From: an uncultured bacterium
GTDB taxonomy: Bacteria > Bacillota > Clostridia > Lachnospirales > Lachnospiraceae
Reading direction: 5' to 3'
Assembly: GCA_905214875.1 (NCBI GenBank)
Contig: CAJMNR010000015.1
Span: forward strand, 8,774 to 72,773
DNA length: 64,000 nucleotides
Position numbers and translations under genes: made by a program. Shown piece after piece: positions 59,324-64,000 of this stretch; within the stretch, counting starts at the first letter, position 1; each line of letters opens with the position of its first letter. The notes below the pieces were generated by a model, which ran no database searches, was not told where the DNA came from, and was given only the letters and a program-made list of their open reading frames with translations.

Positions 59324-60079
59324 ATGAAAAGTTTAGCTGTAATTAAGAAAGAGTTAGAGCTTGCAAGTGACAGTGACCGCAAAGTAATGCTTCATGAACT
59401 TGCTGATGACACAAGAACTGGTGTCAAAAATCTTATTTTAAAATACAAAAAACAAGAAGAAAAATATTTACAAGAGCTTGCCCGTATTGAGCAGATGAAA
59501 CAGTTTGAATACGAGCACTGTGATGCACATTACATTTGTGGAATCGATGAAGTAGGGCGTGGACCGCTTGCCGGCCCAGTCGTTGCCGGTGCGGTAATCT
59601 TAGACCGTGACAACGATATCCTTTACTTAAATGATTCGAAAAAGCTAAGCGAGGCAAAACGCGAGGAACTCTACATTCAAATCAAAGAAAAAGCAATTGC
59701 CTGCAATATTGGTATTATGCCACCAAGCGTAATTGACGATATAAATATATTGAATGCTACGTATAAAGCAATGAAACAGGCGGTAGAAGGATTAAGCGTT
59801 ACGCCGGATGTCTTACTAAATGATGCGGTAATCATTCCTGATCTTCCAATGGAACAGGTAAAGATTATCAAAGGGGATGCAAGAAGCATATCCATCGCAG
59901 CGGCAAGCATTCTTGCCAAAGTGGAAAGAGACCGAATGATGGTTGAATACGATAAGCTGTATCCAGAGTATGGATTTGCCCATAACAAAGGTTACGGAAG
60001 CAAGGACCATATCGAAGCATTAAAGAAATACGGTCCATGTCCAATCCACCGCGCTAGTTTCATTAAAAATTTTGTATAA
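59324..60079 (+). CDS. rnhB: Ribonuclease HII
   Basis: 251 residues. The RNase HII core begins 'YICGIDEVGRGPLAGPVVAGA' with the DExxG motif, then 'DSKKLSEAKREEL' and 'KGDARSISIAAASILAKVERD' (in part), containing the metal-binding acidic residues. An ~70-residue N-terminal helical extension is the common Firmicutes form. It removes RNA from DNA-RNA hybrids. Confidence 0.96.
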   Translation: MKSLAVIKKELELASDSDRKVMLHELADDTRTGVKNLILKYKKQEEKYLQELARIEQMKQFEYEHCDAHYICGIDEVGRGPLAGPVVAGAVILDRDNDILYLNDSKKLSEAKREELYIQIKEKAIACNIGIMPPSVIDDINILNATYKAMKQAVEGLSVTPDVLLNDAVIIPDLPMEQVKIIKGDARSISIAAASILAKVERDRMMVEYDKLYPEYGFAHNKGYGSKDHIEALKKYGPCPIHRASFIKNFV

Positions 60080-60094
60080 TATGAGGTGGAGCAT

Positions 60095-60379
60095 ATGAAA
60101 GAATCAAAAAAGAAAGCGGCAGTTGCCCTAGAATATAATCCAGATGAACAGGCACCGAAAATCATTGCCTCCGGCAGGGGCATCCTTGCTGATAAGATCG
60201 TAACAGCAGCAAATGAAGCAAATGTACCCGTTCACAAAGATGCACCACTTGCCAATACACTTGCTAAGCTTGAGATTGGTGAGTATATTCCGAAGGAACT
60301 GTATGATATCGTTGCAGAGATTCTTGTATATGTTGACGATTGTGATCGTATTAAGAAGAAAATGAACCTGAAAAAATAA
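60095..60379 (+). CDS. FlhB C-terminal-like protein (YlqH)
   Basis: 94 residues from ATG 60095; GTG 60086 overlaps the GAGGTGG site. 'AVALEYNPDEQAPKIIASGRG' and 'IPKELYDIVAEILVYV' match the cytoplasmic domain of FlhB without its membrane part or NPTH cleavage site. Such stand-alone copies between rnhB and yraN are common in Firmicutes, with unknown function; flagella are not implied. Confidence 0.85.
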   Translation: MKESKKKAAVALEYNPDEQAPKIIASGRGILADKIVTAANEANVPVHKDAPLANTLAKLEIGEYIPKELYDIVAEILVYVDDCDRIKKKMNLKK

Positions 60380-60397
60380 GAGTAAAGGGGAATTTTT

Positions 60398-60766
60398 ATG
60401 TATAACAAGCGTGTAATCGGAAATGAAAAAGAACAAATAGCGGCAGCATATTTAGAGGCCCAAGGCTATAAGATTGTTGCTTGCAATTATTTCTGTTCGG
60501 CCGGAGAGATTGACCTGATCGCAAGAGATGGGGCATACCTTGTCTTTGTTGAGGTGAAATACCGCAAAGACCTTAAGAACGGTTATCCGGAAGATGCGAT
60601 TACTACGCGAAAAAGGCATTCCATCATAAAAACTGCAAGCCAGTATTTATTAAGACATGGATTATCATTTGATAGCCCATGTCGTTTTGATGTTGTTTCC
60701 ATCGTAGCGGATGAGATCAAACTGTATCAAAATGCATTTATGATTGAGGAAGGCTATTTATTTTGA
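60398..60766 (+). CDS. yraN: YraN family protein (UPF0102)
   Basis: 122 residues with an endonuclease-like core: 'GNEKEQIAAAYLEAQGY', 'AGEIDLIARDGAYLVFVEVKYR' (the E-D-ExK nuclease pattern, shown in part) and 'CRFDVVSI'. It belongs to the PD-(D/E)XK superfamily. Function is not established. It is in its usual place after rnhB. Confidence 0.9.
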   Translation: MYNKRVIGNEKEQIAAAYLEAQGYKIVACNYFCSAGEIDLIARDGAYLVFVEVKYRKDLKNGYPEDAITTRKRHSIIKTASQYLLRHGLSFDSPCRFDVVSIVADEIKLYQNAFMIEEGYLF

Positions 60767-60778
60767 TGAGGTAGCAAT

Positions 60779-61699
60779 ATGAAGGAATATAATCCAGACA
60801 GAGTTTTTCAATTCGGAAACGACAAGATCCATTATAAGTGTGAAAATTCTGTTCATAATATAAAATATAATGAGGATGATGCGCATGCTATCCTTGATTC
60901 ATCCCATGGTACGCCATTTCTTCATTTTGAAGCACTTGACAGAATCGACTGTATCAGACATGGATTCTCCACTAGACTTGGAGGCGTAAGTACGGGAGAT
61001 TTTACAACTCTTAACTTAAGCTTTGCTAGAGGAGATGACGAGGAAGCAGTAAAGGAAAACTACGAAAGAATCCTGACTGCAATGGGAATGAATGAAACTG
61101 CTCTTGCATTTTCAGACCAAGTCCATGACACGCTCATCCATCGTATTACAAAAGAAGATATAAACGAAGCAAACCGTTATGAGAAGAAATTAGTAGGCAT
61201 TGACGGCCTTATTACCAATGAGCCGGGAATTACGTTAATTACTTCTTATGCAGACTGCGTGCCACTTTACTTTGTCGACCCAGTAAATAAGGCAATCGGC
61301 CTTTCGCATTCCGGGTGGAAAGGCACAGTAGGAAAGATCGGCAAAAAGACGGTAGAAGCGATGCAAAGAGAGTTTGGTTCTAATCCTAAGGACATAATTG
61401 CAGTCATTGGACCTAGTATCTGCTTTGATTGTTATGAAATCAGCGAAAATGTTGCCGAAGAGTTTATGGGTAATTTTTCAAATGAAATCGTAAGTGAGAT
61501 ACTATATAATAAAGGAAATGGAAAATATCAGCTGGATTTATGGCTTACAAACAAACACATCTTGTTAGAAGCCGGTCTAAGAAAAGAGCATATAACAAAT
61601 TCAAATCTATGTACTTGTTGTAATGATTCTCTATTATTTTCCCATCGAGCAAGTAAGGGCCACCGTGGCAATTTGGCAGCTTTTATGTGCTTAGTATAA
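60779..61699 (+). CDS. pgeF: Laccase-domain multicopper family protein, purine nucleoside phosphorylase-like (PgeF/YlmD)
   Basis: 306 residues. 'RHGFSTRLGGVSTGDFTTLN', the Cys-His metal site in 'YADCVPLYFVD', 'LSHSGWKGTVGKI' and 'CTCCNDSLLFSHRA' are family hallmarks. An extra ~45-residue N-terminal part precedes the core. Members act on purine nucleosides or edit peptidoglycan precursors (PgeF). The zinc site residues are all visible. Confidence 0.9.
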   Translation: MKEYNPDRVFQFGNDKIHYKCENSVHNIKYNEDDAHAILDSSHGTPFLHFEALDRIDCIRHGFSTRLGGVSTGDFTTLNLSFARGDDEEAVKENYERILTAMGMNETALAFSDQVHDTLIHRITKEDINEANRYEKKLVGIDGLITNEPGITLITSYADCVPLYFVDPVNKAIGLSHSGWKGTVGKIGKKTVEAMQREFGSNPKDIIAVIGPSICFDCYEISENVAEEFMGNFSNEIVSEILYNKGNGKYQLDLWLTNKHILLEAGLRKEHITNSNLCTCCNDSLLFSHRASKGHRGNLAAFMCLV

Positions 61700-61760
61700 C
61701 GAACGGGATAAAGCAGTCGAAAACGATTTCCCGTATATTACAACATATCAGGAGGAACTC

Positions 61761-63074
61761 ATGAGTATAAAAGGACACATAATTACAAAAGTACAACCTG
61801 GTAGTATAGCAGAAGAATTAGAAATCGAACCTGGAGATACATTACTAAGAATTAATAATCAAGAAATTAAAGATGTTTTCGATTATCATTACTTAGTAAA
61901 TGATGAATTCTTAACTGTTCTTATCTTGAAACAGAACAAGGAAGAATGGGAATTAGAAATTGAAAAAGAATATGAAGACGATTTAGGAATTGAATTTGGC
62001 GAAAGCCTTATGGATAACTACCGTTCCTGCCGTAATAAATGTATTTTCTGTTTTATTGACCAAAACCCAGAAGGCATGCGTGAAACCATCTATTTTAAGG
62101 ATGATGATGCCAGATTATCCTTCTTACAGGGGAATTATATTACGTTAACCAATATGAAGATGGAAGACATCGACCGTATTATTCTATATAAATTGGCGCC
62201 AATCAATATTTCCGTGCATACAACAAATCCAGAACTTCGTAAAGAAATGTTAAATAACCGATTTGCAGGAGATGCACTGGAAAAAATCAAGCGTTTATAT
62301 GATGGTGGAATCGAGATGAATTCCCAAGTCGTTTTATGTAAAGACATCAATGATAAAGAAGAATTAGATCGTACAATCAAAGATTTATCCGATATGATGC
62401 CTTATATGAGAAGTTTATCTGTTGTACCACTTGGAAAGACAAAATTCCGTGAGGGATTAAAGCAGATTCCTTCCTTTAACAAAGACGATGCAAGACAAGT
62501 GCTTGATCAAATCCATTACTGGCAGGAAAAGTTCTTAAAAGAACACGGAACTCGTTTTGTATTTGCCAGCGACGAATGGTATATCAAGGCGGAATATGAT
62601 ATTCCAGAAGAAGACTATTATGAAGGATATGGTCAGATTGAAAATGGCGTAGGTATGATTCGTTCTTTAACGGACGAAGTACTTTCTTATCTTGATGAGT
62701 TAGAAGGGGATGACCGCGACCAGAAAGTATCCATGGTAACGGGAATGCTTGCAAGTACAACAATCGACTATCTGAAAAAGAAGGTAAATGAGAAGTTTCC
62801 TAAGATGGAAATCAATCTTTACCCAATCCGTAATGACTTCTTTGGTCCTGAAATTACAGTAGCAGGACTCCTTACTGGCGGGGACATTATTGCCCAGCTA
62901 AAAGACAAAGACCTTGGAGATTATCTAATCCTTCCTGGTGTTTTACTTCGAAGCGGGGAAGACGTACTTTTAGATGATCTTACCATAAAAGATATCCAAA
63001 ATGCTTTACAAACCGACATCCGTATTGTACAATCAGACGGAAAGTCATTTGTTGATACAATTATTACAAATTAA
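61761..63074 (+). CDS. DUF512 protein: PDZ + radical SAM-like [4Fe-4S] domain
   Basis: 437 residues. The N-terminal ~65 residues form a PDZ-like domain ('VQPGSIAEELEIEPGDTLL'). The cluster motif 'CRNKCIFCFIDQ' (Cx3Cx2C) identifies the radical SAM-like centre of the DUF512 family, and 'LTNMKMEDIDRIILYKLAPINISVHTTN' (in part) belongs to its barrel. It is normally located immediately before der in Clostridia, as here (13 bases), suggesting a translation-related role. The reaction is unknown. Confidence 0.9.
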   Translation: MSIKGHIITKVQPGSIAEELEIEPGDTLLRINNQEIKDVFDYHYLVNDEFLTVLILKQNKEEWELEIEKEYEDDLGIEFGESLMDNYRSCRNKCIFCFIDQNPEGMRETIYFKDDDARLSFLQGNYITLTNMKMEDIDRIILYKLAPINISVHTTNPELRKEMLNNRFAGDALEKIKRLYDGGIEMNSQVVLCKDINDKEELDRTIKDLSDMMPYMRSLSVVPLGKTKFREGLKQIPSFNKDDARQVLDQIHYWQEKFLKEHGTRFVFASDEWYIKAEYDIPEEDYYEGYGQIENGVGMIRSLTDEVLSYLDELEGDDRDQKVSMVTGMLASTTIDYLKKKVNEKFPKMEINLYPIRNDFFGPEITVAGLLTGGDIIAQLKDKDLGDYLILPGVLLRSGEDVLLDDLTIKDIQNALQTDIRIVQSDGKSFVDTIITN

Positions 63075-63087
63075 TAAGGAGAAAACA

Positions 63088-64000
63088 ATGAGTAAACCAA
63101 TTGTAGCTATTGTGGGTCGCCCTAACGTAGGAAAATCCACTTTATTTAATACTCTTGCTGGTGAAAAGATCTCTATCGTAAAAGATACACCAGGTGTAAC
63201 AAGAGACAGAATATACGCAGAGGTAGACTGGTTAAACACTCAGTTTACATTAATTGATACCGGAGGTATCGAACCAAAAACAGACGATTTAATTCTTTCC
63301 CATATGAGACAACAGGCAGAAATCGCAATTGATACTGCTGATGTCATCATGTTTGTCGTAGACGTAAGACAAGGTCTTGTTGACTCGGATTTCCAAGTAG
63401 CAAACATGCTTCGTAAGTCCCACAAACCAGTTGTCTTAGTTGTAAATAAAGTAGATAACTTTGATAAATTCATGCCAGATGTATATGAATTCTATAACTT
63501 AGGTATCGGTGATCCACATCCAGTAAGTGCATCAAGTAAATTAGGTCTTGGTGATATGCTTGATGAAGTTATTGGCCACTTCAACCTAGATGAGAATGCA
63601 GAGGAAGAAGAAGACGAAAGACCACGTATTGCCATCGTTGGTAAGCCAAACGCAGGTAAATCTTCCTTAATCAATAAATTATTAGGAGAAGAACGTGTTA
63701 TCGTAAGTAATATTGCGGGTACGACTCGTGATGCAGTAGATACTCCAGTCGTTTATAATGGCAAAGAGTATGTATTTATCGATACTGCAGGTCTTCGTCG
63801 TAAGAACAAGATCAAAGAAGATTTAGAAAGATACAGTATCATCCGTGCTGTAACAGCGGTAGAACGTGCCGATGTCGTTATGATCGTAATCGATGCAACA
63901 GAAGGTGTAACTGAACAGGATGCAAAGATTGCGGGTATCGCACATGAACGTGGAAAAGGTATTATCGTTGCAGTAAATAAATGGGATGCCATCGAAAAGA
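63088..64000 (+). CDS. der: Ribosome-associated GTPase Der (EngA), truncated by window end
   Basis: The frame runs open from ATG 63088 (AAGGAG seven bases upstream) to the window edge, 304 codons visible. Two tandem G domains are seen: first G1 'GRPNVGKSTLFN' with 'DTPGVTRDR' and 'VNKVD', then after an acidic linker the second G1 'GKPNAGKSSLIN' with 'AGTTRDAVDTP' and 'VNKWD'. The C-terminal KH-like domain lies outside. It is needed for 50S subunit maturation. Confidence 0.97.
   Translation, partial: MSKPIVAIVGRPNVGKSTLFNTLAGEKISIVKDTPGVTRDRIYAEVDWLNTQFTLIDTGGIEPKTDDLILSHMRQQAEIAIDTADVIMFVVDVRQGLVDSDFQVANMLRKSHKPVVLVVNKVDNFDKFMPDVYEFYNLGIGDPHPVSASSKLGLGDMLDEVIGHFNLDENAEEEEDERPRIAIVGKPNAGKSSLINKLLGEERVIVSNIAGTTRDAVDTPVVYNGKEYVFIDTAGLRRKNKIKEDLERYSIIRAVTAVERADVVMIVIDATEGVTEQDAKIAGIAHERGKGIIVAVNKWDAIEK

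Noticed and set aside
60095..60379. Evidence for flagella from the FlhB-like protein
   Set aside because: It is the stand-alone C-terminal form typical of the rnhB-yraN region, without membrane domain or other flagellar genes.
1..64000. CRISPR arrays, insertion sequences, prophage genes, tRNA or rRNA genes
   Set aside because: No regularly spaced repeats, transposase or integrase reading frames, phage structural genes or recognisable RNA gene sequences were found on either strand by eye; a tRNAscan/Infernal run would settle small RNA genes.

Overview
The window looks like the chromosome of a low-GC, anaerobic, spore-forming Firmicute, most likely a Lachnospiraceae (Clostridium cluster XIVa) relative. 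The clues are a spore-germinant receptor, an [FeFe] hydrogenase, sodium-pumping decarboxylase subunits, rubrerythrin, AT-rich codon use, strong AGGAGG-type ribosome binding sites, sigma-A promoters of the TTGACA-17-TATAMT type, and the Firmicute order ylxM-ffh-rpsP-khpA / rimM-trmD-rplS-lepB-rbgA-rnhB. No rRNA, tRNA, insertion sequence, prophage or CRISPR array was seen.

Layout. 1-2203: end of a nitrogenase-superfamily cluster (truncated alpha-like subunit, beta-like subunit with three cluster-type cysteines, Cys-rich NifX-like protein). 2298-7414: surface and cell-wall genes (BIG2 protein, DacF-type carboxypeptidase), a phosphoesterase, an M50-like protein that has lost its HExxH motif, then scpA-scpB. 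7577-10261: P-loop ATPase, divergent [FeFe] hydrogenase behind a structured leader, TfoX-C protein. 10415-15571: membrane/cytidylate-kinase-like fusion and a germination operon in which GerB and GerC are one polypeptide. 15765-19169: VanRS-like two-component system with a second D,D-carboxypeptidase. 19421-24555: operon holding both an acyl-CoA carboxyltransferase and a pyruvate/oxaloacetate carboxyltransferase, with biotin carrier and sodium-pump subunits. 24643-28948: Nudix, a leucine-rich-repeat protein between two small membrane proteins, GNAT. 29108-35952: rpsP copy 1, D-amino acid aminotransferase, a second cytidylate-kinase-like protein, complete liv ABC transporter. 36287-39235: rpsP copy 2, ylxM, ffh, rpsP copy 3, khpA. 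39326-54810: accessory block between khpA and rimM. 55032-64000: rest of the ribosome-maturation/secretion operon, ending in a truncated der.

Main points for a second look. (1) Three nearly identical rpsP genes with shared promoter and hairpin modules; the arrangement suggests duplication of the promoter-ylxM-ffh-rpsP segment followed by loss of ylxM-ffh. (2) The carboxyltransferase operon resembles a Propionibacterium-type transcarboxylase merged with a Na+-pumping decarboxylase. (3) An eight-codon leader ORF ahead of a DUF1062 gene, whose 3' end is perfectly complementary to that gene's start region. (4) A GerB-GerC fusion with an internal lipobox. (5) A structured leader before a divergent hydrogenase. 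(6) A nitrogenase-like cluster at the left edge. (7) A probable ATT start codon in a DedA-like gene.
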